Origin: CAYSYY01 sp964576115 [NCBI: uncultured Gemmatimonadota bacterium]
GTDB lineage: Bacteria; Blakebacterota; Blakebacteria; Blakebacterales
NCBI GenBank assembly: GCA_964576115.1
Contig: CAZNUA010000006.1
Coordinates: forward strand, 62,983 to 121,756
DNA: 58,774 bases
Reading direction: 5' to 3'
The notes beneath the pieces were generated by a model. The model was not told where the DNA came from. It searched no databases and saw only the letters and a program-made list of their open reading frames with translations. Positions 1-8,681 of the stretch are shown piece by piece. The stretch's first letter is position 1, and every line of letters begins with the position of its first letter. Both the position numbers and the translations under genes were made by a program.

Positions 1-641
1 CCGAACTGTTCGGAGCGGAAGGGGTTGATTCGGCCCCGCCCGAACCAGGGCATGTCGAGCTCGAGATCGCGTATCTGCTCGCCGGAAGGCGAGAAGACAA
101 GCATCCGGGGCTGGTACCCGTAGATGAAGGCGAAATTCCCGTCGGGCCGGCGGTACAGGCCACCGCCGTTCATGGTGATCTGCAGCATGCGGGGTCGGCC
201 GTATCTTTCCATAGGATCGAATTCCCCGAAGATCCCAAGCACCTCACCGCGGGCGTTGAAATGGGCGAAGAGCCCCTCTCCGAAGTGAGACATCGGGACG
301 TCATTGGTCCAGAACGTGCCGTCTTCTTCCCAGAGCGGATGGATGCTCCAGACGAAGACAGCCATGGTTCGCTGGTCAACGTATTCGAGCCCCGGCAGGG
401 TGTAACGTATGTATCGCGGACCGTTCTGTACGATCAGATAACGGTCGGCATACGGCTCGATCAGGACCGCATGTCCGAAATACATCTCCTCTCCCTCGGG
501 GGTGACGAAACGGTACGGGCGGTACTCACCTTCGCACTCTGTCTGAGCCGTGACGATAACAGGAGCGCAGAACAGAAGGAGCAGCGGGAAGATCAGTGAC
601 AGGATCCCGGAAAACCGGCAACGCAACCTCGTTGATTCCAT
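1..641 (-). CDS. Secreted beta-propeller-like protein, 3' end cut by window edge
   Basis: The frame opens with ATG at 641 and stays open for 213 codons to the window edge, so the C-terminus is missing. The N-terminus is a clear signal peptide: a basic start (MESTRLRCRF), a hydrophobic core (LIFPLLLLFCAPVIV) and a likely cleavage after TAQ. The mature part has the short beta-strand and turn texture of six-bladed propeller (NHL-like) proteins common in FCB bacteria, with blade-like pieces such as YLIVQNGPRYIRY and MLVFSPSGEQIRDLEL. No catalytic motif is visible. It is the last member in this window of a co-directional run, 82 bp downstream of the PHP-domain lipoprotein gene. The function is unknown; a ligand- or surface-binding role is only a guess. 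Coding is confident; the fold call is moderate. Confidence 0.7.
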   Translation of the reverse strand, partial: MESTRLRCRFSGILSLIFPLLLLFCAPVIVTAQTECEGEYRPYRFVTPEGEEMYFGHAVLIEPYADRYLIVQNGPRYIRYTLPGLEYVDQRTMAVFVWSIHPLWEEDGTFWTNDVPMSHFGEGLFAHFNARGEVLGIFGEFDPMERYGRPRMLQITMNGGGLYRRPDGNFAFIYGYQPRMLVFSPSGEQIRDLELDMPWFGRGRINPFRSEQF

Positions 642-723
642 ATCCGAACTCCCGCGCTGGCGATAAGCGGAGCAACGGTCTGTTGTTCTCCGGACGAACC
701 GGCCGGCGGGATGTTCAGACCGA

Positions 724-1974
724 TTACCGTCCCGGCCGGACCGGCTGGATCCAGGCGCGTTCCACTTCTCCGGGGGTGTTGGGTAACGGATGCGGTTTCG
801 AAGACAGGATTGTGGCCCGCACGTAGAGTTCATCGCCCGAGAACCGGTAGACGGCCGGATTGGCCGAGGTTTCGAGCAATACGACCGGTTCGGGCAGGCC
901 GTCTTCGGCCGGCCGGGCGCCGATGAAGCGCACCGTATACGCGATCCCGGCCTCTTCGGCAACCCGGAGGGTCACTTTCCGGCCGGTCACCTGCAGATCC
1001 TCGAGCAGGACTCCCGTTGAGGCGTAGAAATCGCCTCTTTCGTAGCTCTCGCGCAGCGCGCCGGGGGTAAGTTCGGCGGCCCGGACCATGACCCAGGCCC
1101 GTCCCGGCACGGCCCGGTTCGGATCGTCGGTATAGTAGTTATGGGTATCGTCTGTACCCAGGCCGTACAGCAGGGACACCGGCTCGCCTGGTGCGGCTTC
1201 CGCAGTCTGCCGGATCAGGACCCGATCCCACATCTCCTCACAACTGATGTGCTCGGCGTCGCCGTCGGAATTGACGCTGGAGTGGCCATTATAGAGCTCG
1301 AAATAGCGGCAACCTGACTCGAGGAGTGCGGGCCAGGAGAAGGCCCAGCTGAAATTGGGATGGTTGACGTGGACCAGTGGTTCGGCGCCGTCAACCGGTT
1401 CGAGAGCGTTGCCGGCCGCGAGGTTGGCCTGCAACGCGGCGACGATCGTCTCGCCATGCTGGGGCGCCACGAGTTCCGCGGCCGGGAAGACATTCAGGTG
1501 AACCGGCTCGCCCTCGGCCGAATCGGTGATCTCCTCGCCTTCGATCAGGAGAAACTCACCCGGCCGCGAGAACCGCCGGCGCAGTTCGGCGAAGGTCTTG
1601 AGCCGCATCATCGGCCGGCCGTTGCGGACTTCTTCTTCGACCCAATCGGTACCGTACAGGCGTCTGAGTTCATCGACCCGGGCGCGGGTCAGACGACCCG
1701 TTTCTTCTGTGATCGGGAACCACTTCTCGCCCCGCAGGAGGATGTTGTGGTCGGAGATGGAGAGAAAATCGTATCCGTCTGTGAGGTAGAAATCGACCAC
1801 TACCTCGGGGGCGGCATCCCCGTCGCTCCAGAGAGTATGACAGTGCGTATTGCCTTTGTACCACTGCCCCTGCGGGGAGCGGCTGCAGCCGGGCATGAGA
1901 AGAGAACCGGTTGCAAGTAGAACTAATACTAATGAATGTATCTTCTTATTCGGCAACGGGTTCATCCTCTCCAT
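724..1974 (-). CDS. PHP-domain (CehA/McbA-like) metallohydrolase lipoprotein
   Basis: This is a 416-residue lipoprotein. A hydrophobic signal (residues 13-29) ends in a lipobox-like LMPGC with Cys30. The PHP-type metal site follows: GNTHCHTLWSDG (His44, His46, Asp51), ISDHN (Asp75, His76), HVNHPNF and GTDDTH. This arrangement fits the CehA/McbA branch of PHP hydrolases, which cleave ester or phosphoester substrates. The real substrate cannot be read from the sequence. The start lies inside the end of hutI (29-bp overlap), and a second ATG at 1965 directly after GGAGAGG is an alternative start. The overlap with hutI suggests co-translation, yet a periplasmic or surface lipoprotein has no obvious step in cytoplasmic histidine breakdown. 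Confidence 0.85.
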   Translation of the reverse strand: MERMNPLPNKKIHSLVLVLLATGSLLMPGCSRSPQGQWYKGNTHCHTLWSDGDAAPEVVVDFYLTDGYDFLSISDHNILLRGEKWFPITEETGRLTRARVDELRRLYGTDWVEEEVRNGRPMMRLKTFAELRRRFSRPGEFLLIEGEEITDSAEGEPVHLNVFPAAELVAPQHGETIVAALQANLAAGNALEPVDGAEPLVHVNHPNFSWAFSWPALLESGCRYFELYNGHSSVNSDGDAEHISCEEMWDRVLIRQTAEAAPGEPVSLLYGLGTDDTHNYYTDDPNRAVPGRAWVMVRAAELTPGALRESYERGDFYASTGVLLEDLQVTGRKVTLRVAEEAGIAYTVRFIGARPAEDGLPEPVVLLETSANPAVYRFSGDELYVRATILSSKPHPLPNTPGEVERAWIQPVRPGR

Positions 1975-3244
1975 CGAAGCTCAGGATCTCGCCCTCGACG
2001 ATGACCACCAGGGCCAGGGGATGACCTGCCGCGTAGGGGATCAGGCGGTAGTCGTCGGCGTCCCAGACGACCAGATCGGCCCGCATGCCGACTTCGATCC
2101 GGCCGATCTCGTGCTCCAGACCCAGGGCCTGGGCCGCCCGGGTGGTGACCCCCTGCCAGGCTTCGGCCGGGTGCATCTTCATCTGACTGCAGGCGATTGT
2201 CATCATCAGGGGCAGACTTAGGAAGGTGCTCGATCCGGGATTGAAATCGGTCGCCAGAGCCACCGCGGCTCCCGAGTCGAGCAGTGCCCGGGCGGGGGCA
2301 TAGTCGGTCTTGCCCAGAAAGAGTGTGGTGCCGGGAAGTAGGACGGCCACGGTGTCCGAGCCCGCCAGGGCGGCGATCCCCCCCTCGGTCACCGCCGTCA
2401 GATGTTCGGCACTCACGGCTCCGATCCGTACCGCCATTTCGGTCCCGCCGATGGCATCGAACTCATCGCTGTGGATCTTGGCTCCCAGGCTGTGAGTCTT
2501 GGCCGCAGTCAGAATGCGTTCCGATTCCTCGGCGGTGAAAACCCCCGTTTCGCAGAACACGTCACAGAACGAGGCGATACCCTGGTCCTCGACAGCCGGC
2601 AGCATCTCCTCGATCACGAGCCGTACATACCCCTCGCGATCCTCCCGGTACTCGTCGGGGATCTCGTGAGCACCCAGGAAGGTCGGCACGATCCCGACCG
2701 GCAGTTCGTCATCGAGCCGGGCGATCACCCGCAGGGCCTTCAGCTCGTCTTCGAGGCTGAGGCCGTAACCGCTCTTGATCTCCACCGCCGTGGTGCCGGT
2801 CATAGCCATGGCCAGCAGGCGTGGTACGGCCTGGTAGTAGAGTGTCTCCTCATCGGCGGCGCGGAAGGTGCGGACAGAGGAGCGGATACCGCCCCCGGCG
2901 GCGGCGATGACCTGGTAATCGGCTCCCATGCAGCGCAGGGCGTATTCCTCGTGCCGGGGGGCGTCGAAAACCAGGTGGGTATGGGGATCGATGAGCCCGG
3001 GAGTCAGCAGACGTCCATCCAGGTCGGCCACGGTTGCCTCGGACAGATCGACCGCCGTTTCAAGCTCGGACTCGGGGCCGACATAGACGATCCGTCCCTC
3101 GGCGCACGCCACCGCAGCCCCCGAGAGCAGTTCGGGGCGCACGGTGCTGCCCGCCAGGCTCGGATCGTCGGGTCCGGCGTCGCCGGCGGGACGGGCGGTG
3201 TAGATCTCACCGGCTCCGGTCAGAACCAGGTCGGCTTTCTGCAT
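1946..3244 (-). CDS. hutI: Imidazolonepropionase (histidine degradation)
   Basis: This 432-residue amidohydrolase hydrolyses 4-imidazolone-5-propanoate to N-formimino-L-glutamate, the third step of histidine degradation. The metal and substrate signatures are in order: PGLIDPHTHLVF (His88, His90), KSGYG (157-161), FLGAHE (189-194), KIHSDEFDAIGG (His258), AEHLT (His281) and ALATDFNPGS (Asp333). The length is close to the family norm of about 410, with a slightly long N-terminus. A GGAGGAAAG ribosome site lies 4-5 nt before the ATG. It follows hutU by 50 bp and overlaps the PHP lipoprotein gene downstream. It acts in the cytoplasm. No hutH (histidine ammonia-lyase) or formiminoglutamate-processing gene is present in the window. 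Confidence 0.97.
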   Translation of the reverse strand: MQKADLVLTGAGEIYTARPAGDAGPDDPSLAGSTVRPELLSGAAVACAEGRIVYVGPESELETAVDLSEATVADLDGRLLTPGLIDPHTHLVFDAPRHEEYALRCMGADYQVIAAAGGGIRSSVRTFRAADEETLYYQAVPRLLAMAMTGTTAVEIKSGYGLSLEDELKALRVIARLDDELPVGIVPTFLGAHEIPDEYREDREGYVRLVIEEMLPAVEDQGIASFCDVFCETGVFTAEESERILTAAKTHSLGAKIHSDEFDAIGGTEMAVRIGAVSAEHLTAVTEGGIAALAGSDTVAVLLPGTTLFLGKTDYAPARALLDSGAAVALATDFNPGSSTFLSLPLMMTIACSQMKMHPAEAWQGVTTRAAQALGLEHEIGRIEVGMRADLVVWDADDYRLIPYAAGHPLALVVIVEGEILSFDGEDEPVAE

Positions 3245-3294
3245 CTGTCTTTCCTCCCCCGCTCAGACAGGCGGGATCGTATGAGGCGCAGGTA

Positions 3295-4950
3295 CTATTC
3301 CGGCAGAATGACCTTTACGCCCTTGGCCCGGGCGGTCTCGACGGCTTCGTCATACCCGGCATGGGCATGCCGGACGATACCAGAACCGGGGTCGTTGGTC
3401 AGCACCCGTTCCAGCCGCCGGGCGGCCTCGGGTGTACCATCGGCCACGATGACCTGCCCGGCATGGGTCGAGAGGCCGATGCCGACCCCGCCGCCGTTGT
3501 GGATACTGACCCAGGTGGCCCCCGAAGCGGTGTTGAGCAGGGCGTTGAGCAGGGGCCAGTCGGCGATGGCGTCCGAGCCGTCGATCATGCTCTCGGTTTC
3601 CCGGTAGGGACTGGCCACCGAGCCTGTATCGAGATGGTCGCGGCCGATCACGATCGGAGCCTGCAGCTCGCCCGAGGCCACCAGATCGTTCAGCGCCAGA
3701 CCGAACGTGGTCCGCGCCCCCTGCCCCAGCCAGCAGATGCGCGAGGGCAGGCCTTGCTGGGGCACCCGGTCGCGAGCCAGGGTGATCCAGCGGCTCAGGA
3801 TGTTGTCTTCGGGGAAGAGCTCGAGAACCAGGTCGTCGGTACGCAGAATATCGTCCCGCTCGCCCGAGAGGGCGGCCCACCGGAAGGGCCCGCGACCGGC
3901 GCAGAACATCGGCCGGATGTAGGCGGGAACGAAGCCGGGGTAATCGAAGGCATTGTCGACCCCGGCCGTCTGCGCCTGACCGCGCAGGTTGTTGCCGTAA
4001 TCGAAGGTCACCGCCCCCCGTTGCTGCAGGGTCAGCATCCCCCGCACGTGCCGGGCCATGCTCTCCATGGCGCGACGGCGGTACTCCTCGGGATCGGCAT
4101 CGCGCAGCTTCAGGGCGTCATCGTAGTCCATGTCGGCCGGCACGTAGCCGTTCAATTCGTCGTGGGCCGAAGTCTGATCGGTCAGCACGTCGGGTGTGAT
4201 TTCGCGTTCCACGAGGCGTTCGATGAGATCGACCGCGTTGCCGAGCCAGCCGACACTGACCGCTTCACCGGTCTCCCGGGCCGCCAGGGCCCGGTCAATG
4301 GCCGGATCGAGCTCGGTGATCATCTCGTCCAGATAGCCGTGATCGAGACGGCGTTCGATGCGGGCCCGATCGACTTCGGCAAAGAGCGAAGCCGCCGCGC
4401 AGAACACCGCCGCCAGCGGCTGGGCGCCGCCCATGCCGCCCAGTCCGGCCGAAACGAGCAGACGTCCGGCCAGATCGCCGCCGAAGTGCTTTTCGGCTGC
4501 GGACGCAAAGGTCTCGTACGTGCCCTGTACGATCCCCTGGGTACCGATGTAGATCCACGATCCGGCCGTCATCTGACCGTACATGGTCAGGCCCAGGCGC
4601 TCGTACTCCCGGAAGTGTTCCCAGTCCGACCAGCGGGGCACGATGTTGGAGTTGGCGATCAGGACCCGGGGCGCGTCGGGGTGGGTGGTGAAAACCCCCA
4701 CCGCCCGGCCCGACTGCACCAGCAGGGTCTCGTCTTCGCCCAGTTGGCGCAGGGCGTCGACGATGCGGTGGACATCGTCCCAGCTGCGAGCCGCCCGACC
4801 CGAACCGCCATAGATAACGAGTTCTTCGGGACATTCAGCGACTTCGGGATCGAGGTTGTTCATGAGCATACGCAGGGCTGCTTCGGCTCCCCAGGTACGG
4901 CAGGTCAGCTCGCTGCCGCGAGGGGCGCGTACAGGTATGTAGTCAGCCAT
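3295..4950 (-). CDS. hutU: Urocanate hydratase
   Basis: This 551-residue cytoplasmic enzyme uses tightly bound NAD to hydrate urocanate to imidazolonepropionate, the substrate of the next gene, hutI. Family signatures include [11 protein letters not shown] (47-57), [17 protein letters not shown] (123-139), the glycine-rich [12 protein letters not shown] (169-180) and [18 protein letters not shown] near the active site. The frame extends 25 codons further upstream to 5025, but that part runs into the preceding gene. The ATG at 4950 has GGAGAGA eight bases upstream and gives the usual family length, so I chose it. It sits 49 bp downstream of a TPR lipoprotein gene in the protease/hut run. Confidence 0.97.
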   Translation of the reverse strand: MADYIPVRAPRGSELTCRTWGAEAALRMLMNNLDPEVAECPEELVIYGGSGRAARSWDDVHRIVDALRQLGEDETLLVQSGRAVGVFTTHPDAPRVLIANSNIVPRWSDWEHFREYERLGLTMYGQMTAGSWIYIGTQGIVQGTYETFASAAEKHFGGDLAGRLLVSAGLGGMGGAQPLAAVFCAAASLFAEVDRARIERRLDHGYLDEMITELDPAIDRALAARETGEAVSVGWLGNAVDLIERLVEREITPDVLTDQTSAHDELNGYVPADMDYDDALKLRDADPEEYRRRAMESMARHVRGMLTLQQRGAVTFDYGNNLRGQAQTAGVDNAFDYPGFVPAYIRPMFCAGRGPFRWAALSGERDDILRTDDLVLELFPEDNILSRWITLARDRVPQQGLPSRICWLGQGARTTFGLALNDLVASGELQAPIVIGRDHLDTGSVASPYRETESMIDGSDAIADWPLLNALLNTASGATWVSIHNGGGVGIGLSTHAGQVIVADGTPEAARRLERVLTNDPGSGIVRHAHAGYDEAVETARAKGVKVILPE

Positions 4951-4999
4951 CGGGGTCTCTCCGCCAGAGGTGTCGGGTGGCAACTGTCGGCGGCACCGC

Positions 5000-5644
5000 T
5001 CAGAACGGAGCCGCGTAGATCGCAAAGAGCCGGCTCAGATCGTCGAGCAGGGCCTGGGCCGTTATCCCGTGTTCGACGTCTGGTTCGATGACGTCGAGCT
5101 GATCGACACACTGGGTCCAGGAACCCCGGGCCCAGTAGGCCCGGGCCATGACCAGCCGCAGGTGCAGGTGGGTGATCTCGGGTCGTTTGGAGAACTCCCA
5201 CTCGTAGTTCCCGTTTTTCCTGTTCTGCACATACAGGGCGGTCTCGCCCCAGAATACGGTCTCGTCGTCGTCGTTCAGGGCGGCGAAGACAAAGGTTCCC
5301 CCCGCCCAGATGTCGGGATCGGAAGAGTCGAATTCCTTGGCTGTTCCGAAAGCCAGTCGGGCCTCGCCGAATTCCCCGAGATAGGCTAGGCACCAGCCCC
5401 GGCCGTGCAGGGCCGGCGGGTAATCGAGCAGTTCGACGAGGGCCTCGTCGAATTTGTCGAGGGCTTCGGTGTACTGCTCGCTTCCGAAGAGCTTCCACCC
5501 GTCGTTGACGAGTTGATCGACTCGTTCGACGGTCGTAGTTTCCTTGCTGCAGCCGCCGAGGGCCGTCAGCGCGAGCAGAAGCAGGGCTGTGAGGATACGC
5601 TGCGGACCGGTCCGGATTCTCATCATACCATCCTTGTCGTTCAT
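5000..5644 (-). CDS. TPR-repeat lipoprotein
   Basis: This is a 214-residue lipoprotein. The signal helix ([12 protein letters not shown]) ends in a good lipobox with Cys32. After it come two or three tetratricopeptide-like helix pairs, for example residues 46-80 ([20 protein letters not shown]) and 84-112 ([20 protein letters not shown]), then a less repetitive C-terminal part. TPRs bind protein partners, so it may serve as an assembly or accessory factor for the secreted proteins encoded just upstream. That role is inference from position only. It starts 10 bp after the stop of the M30-like protease gene. ATG codons at 5626 and 5623, preceded by AAGGATGG, are alternative starts that keep the signal peptide intact. 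Confidence 0.85.
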   Translation of the reverse strand: MNDKDGMMRIRTGPQRILTALLLLALTALGGCSKETTTVERVDQLVNDGWKLFGSEQYTEALDKFDEALVELLDYPPALHGRGWCLAYLGEFGEARLAFGTAKEFDSSDPDIWAGGTFVFAALNDDDETVFWGETALYVQNRKNGNYEWEFSKRPEITHLHLRLVMARAYWARGSWTQCVDQLDVIEPDVEHGITAQALLDDLSRLFAIYAAPF

Positions 5645-5654
5645 GATCGTACCC

Positions 5655-8600
5655 TCACCGCAACAGAAGCATCTTGCGCACCAGGACCGTCTTGCCGACC
5701 TCGAGGCGGTAGAGGTAGATCCCCGTGGCCACCTCCCGTCCGGCTGTGTCGGTTCCGTTCCAGGTCACGGTGTGCGTTCCGGCTCCCATGATACCGTCCA
5801 CCAGCATCCGAACTGTCTGCCCCCGGACGTTCATGATCCTCAGACGGACCGGTTCGGAGGCCATGTCGACCGGTATGCTGAATCTGATCCGGGTCGAGGG
5901 ATTGAAGGGGTTGGGAGCGTTGCCGAGCAGTTCGACTCCCCCCCGTTCGACCGTCAGCGGTGCCTGACCCGGGGCGAGCCGGTACCACCCTCCCCCCGGT
6001 ACCGGTCCGGAGGCCGCAGAGCCGCTGAGCCGTACCCCGCCTGCGACCGGAGTCCACTCTCCGTTGACCCAGCGGTCGAAGTGGTACGCACGGTCCGGTT
6101 CCGATAACTGACGCAGCGGTAGTCTCAGGATCGCTCCGCGGGCCGGACCTTCCCAGCCGGCCGGACCGAGGGCCACGACCGGGGCCCCGAGGACGGAACC
6201 GCCTCCTGACGGAGCGCCCGGCAGACCGGCCGGAACCGTGCGATAGGGAGTCAACAGCAGGGTCGTGCCGTTATGCCCGCCGGTGGGGACATCGAGGGTA
6301 ACGGGACCAAGATCGCAGAGAGCGCTCACGTACGCCGTTTGACCCGCTCCAAAAGAGGCTGAACCGATGTTCAAGCTCGCGGTATCGCTCAGGCCGCCGG
6401 CACCGTAACGGTCATACCCGACGGCATCGATCGTCAGCTGGGTCGCCCCCCCCAGCGAGCGGGCGGGGTCGACGATCCCGTACCCGCCCAGGGTGCTCTG
6501 CCAGAGTAAAGCGGTTGCCGATCCTCCGGAAGGTGTCAAAGTGCCCGTACTGCGCCCGTGATGCAGGGGCTCATCTCCGACCATCCAGACTTCGATCTGG
6601 TCGGGAAAGAGCGGATGTTGCAGCAATCCCAGTGCGATCTCGGGGGCGGTGACATCGTAATATGCGAACTCGGCCCGGAACATCCAGTCGCCCAGGTAGT
6701 GCTCGCCATTGCCGAATTCAATCCCGCCCAGTTCGGTCCAGATCTCGAGCCCCCCGCCCCTGACATAGCTGCGACGCAATTTCTGGTTCAGGTCGGAATA
6801 CCCCAGGGCATGCGAACCCATCCTGATGCTCACCAGGTACTCCACTCCGGCCCCGGTCGAATCGAGAACGGTATCGATCGGATGATAGATCCAGCCTTCG
6901 TTCTGGAACTCGGGGATAACCGTGGTGGTATAGACAGGATTCTCGTTGACCACATATACCCCATCGGAATCTGCGATTTCGACCATGGTGTGAACTTCGA
7001 GTTCGACGCTGTTACCGCCCATGAGAAAAACCCAGAATCCGGTCAGGCGGGCCGGCGTGACTTCGGGGGTGATCCGCAGACCGGCATGAACCGACGCGTT
7101 CCCGAAGGTTATCCGTACAAGTGGGCGCCCGTTTTCGTACTTGACCAGACCTTCATCGAGCTGGGTTCCGGTCGCACTCACGCGGAAAGAACCGCTCGGC
7201 GCAACCGAGGCATTTGTCAGTACTACCGCCGCCTCGTCATAGGTGCTTCCCAATCCGGTGACCGCGGCTCCGGTCGGGCCCAGGTCGCTGACAGAATAGG
7301 TGCCGGAGCCGATCTTGATCAGCCGGGCGGTCACACCGGTGGGCAGACCGTCGGGAAAGGAGAGGTCGAGGTCGGCCGCGTTCCAGTACCTGATCGCGGT
7401 CGCCCCGCGTGCTTCCAGGGCAATCGTTTCGGTTGCCGGCAGGAGGTTCTCGTGCCGTTCCGGCTCGAGCCAGGGCACGACCGGGGCGACATCAAAACGC
7501 GCGTCTCCGTCCTCGTCGCCGCCCAGATAGATCGCCGTGACGAAATCTCTGTAGGCGGTCGCGAAATCGGCCCCGCCGGCTCCTGACTCCGGATCGTCAA
7601 AAGCGGCCTCGATGCCGGCCACTCCTCCGAGCGGATTCTCCGCCAGGCACCGGATGAAGTCCTCCCCGAACCGCGTCCCGAGGTAGTAGCTCCAGAGCGA
7701 GACCCGGGCGTAATCGTCCAGAACGCTGTGGAACTGCCGCCAGGAGAGCAGATCCACGTTGGGGCGGGCCACATACCCGGCAAATCCGCGCAGACCGTAC
7801 CCGCAGATAAAGGAGGCGTATTCGGAGAGTCCCTCGTTCACGGCCGTGACTTCATCGGGATCGTTGCCCCAGTGGATGAGGTGCTGAAACTCGTGGGCGA
7901 TGGTCGATTCGACGAAATCGTGGACGTCTTCAGTCTCCTCGGGATCGGAACTGTTGGCGTAGCCCACCATCCGGCTGTTCACATAGAGCATCTCGGTGTG
8001 GTTGGAGCGTTGTTTGATGCCGCCGCCGAAATCGACCGGATCGGCGAACTGGTTCACGGGGTAAAAATACCCGGCGTAGAAAGCCGTGCCCGTCGTACCG
8101 CTCGCTTCGGTATCGATCTGGGTCATCAGCACCACGATCCGGGAGTCTCCGTCCACATCGGGTACCTCCCCGAAGACACCGGTCACATTCTGGTATATTC
8201 CGACCGATGAGTTGCGCGGGCTGTTGGGACACGCGACTTCGAAGGCTTCCAGAAAAGCGTCGACGTCATCGTCTGAGACCACGTCGAGTTCATCCTTCTC
8301 GACGAAGTAGTAGGCGTTCGTGCCTACCGCCCGGCATTCGGCCGTGATCTTCTCCTGCGTGTAGGGGAAGCTGGTTCCGGCGCTGAAATTCACCACCCAG
8401 AAATCCTTTGTATCTCCCACGACATACGCCTCATTTTCACGCACCCGCACGGTGCCGGCCCCCTCTCCAGCCAGAGCCCGCGGTGCCAGTCGGGCATACA
8501 CCTCGGCGAAAAGCGGGGTGGCGTCTATGAAGGGCGGCAGGTTCGTGACCGGCTTCTGCGTGCGTGGCAGGACAAGCCGTCCCGAGGGCACCGTCTCGAT

Positions 8601-8681
8601 CTGCTGCTGGGCGGCAGCCGGGGTGGTAAGGACAACCCATGCGGCCAGCAGTATCACTGTTCTGCAGGTCGTTCTTTTCAC
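5655..8681 (-). CDS. Secreted M30-like zinc metalloprotease with C-terminal sorting domain
   Basis: This 1008-residue protein has a Sec signal peptide (about 1-24, ending PAAAQ). The catalytic core carries TIAHEFQHLIHWG with HEFQH at 263-267, and NEGLSEY (282-288), which can supply the third zinc ligand. The layout, including MLYVNSRMVGYANSS just before the zinc motif, resembles hyicolysin-type M30 or related peptidases. A long beta-rich middle follows. The end (about 918-1008) is a FlgD-like sorting domain with NAPNPFNPSTRIRF, VRGQTVRMLVDG and GIYLYRLEVGKTVLVRKM, as used for type IX-like secretion or cell-surface anchoring. The start is GTG immediately after the TAA of the upstream gene (TAAGTG), with GGAG nine bases upstream, so the two are translationally coupled. 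It probably degrades external protein. The exact peptidase family is less sure than the metalloprotease call. Confidence 0.88.
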   Translation of the reverse strand: MKRTTCRTVILLAAWVVLTTPAAAQQQIETVPSGRLVLPRTQKPVTNLPPFIDATPLFAEVYARLAPRALAGEGAGTVRVRENEAYVVGDTKDFWVVNFSAGTSFPYTQEKITAECRAVGTNAYYFVEKDELDVVSDDDVDAFLEAFEVACPNSPRNSSVGIYQNVTGVFGEVPDVDGDSRIVVLMTQIDTEASGTTGTAFYAGYFYPVNQFADPVDFGGGIKQRSNHTEMLYVNSRMVGYANSSDPEETEDVHDFVESTIAHEFQHLIHWGNDPDEVTAVNEGLSEYASFICGYGLRGFAGYVARPNVDLLSWRQFHSVLDDYARVSLWSYYLGTRFGEDFIRCLAENPLGGVAGIEAAFDDPESGAGGADFATAYRDFVTAIYLGGDEDGDARFDVAPVVPWLEPERHENLLPATETIALEARGATAIRYWNAADLDLSFPDGLPTGVTARLIKIGSGTYSVSDLGPTGAAVTGLGSTYDEAAVVLTNASVAPSGSFRVSATGTQLDEGLVKYENGRPLVRITFGNASVHAGLRITPEVTPARLTGFWVFLMGGNSVELEVHTMVEIADSDGVYVVNENPVYTTTVIPEFQNEGWIYHPIDTVLDSTGAGVEYLVSIRMGSHALGYSDLNQKLRRSYVRGGGLEIWTELGGIEFGNGEHYLGDWMFRAEFAYYDVTAPEIALGLLQHPLFPDQIEVWMVGDEPLHHGRSTGTLTPSGGSATALLWQSTLGGYGIVDPARSLGGATQLTIDAVGYDRYGAGGLSDTASLNIGSASFGAGQTAYVSALCDLGPVTLDVPTGGHNGTTLLLTPYRTVPAGLPGAPSGGGSVLGAPVVALGPAGWEGPARGAILRLPLRQLSEPDRAYHFDRWVNGEWTPVAGGVRLSGSAASGPVPGGGWYRLAPGQAPLTVERGGVELLGNAPNPFNPSTRIRFSIPVDMASEPVRLRIMNVRGQTVRMLVDGIMGAGTHTVTWNGTDTAGREVATGIYLYRLEVGKTVLVRKMLLLR

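Noticed and set aside
3034-5091. A 685-codon open frame on the plus strand
   Set aside because: It lies antisense to hutU and hutI, which have complete family motifs; the translated product is low-complexity and Arg/Pro/Gly-rich.
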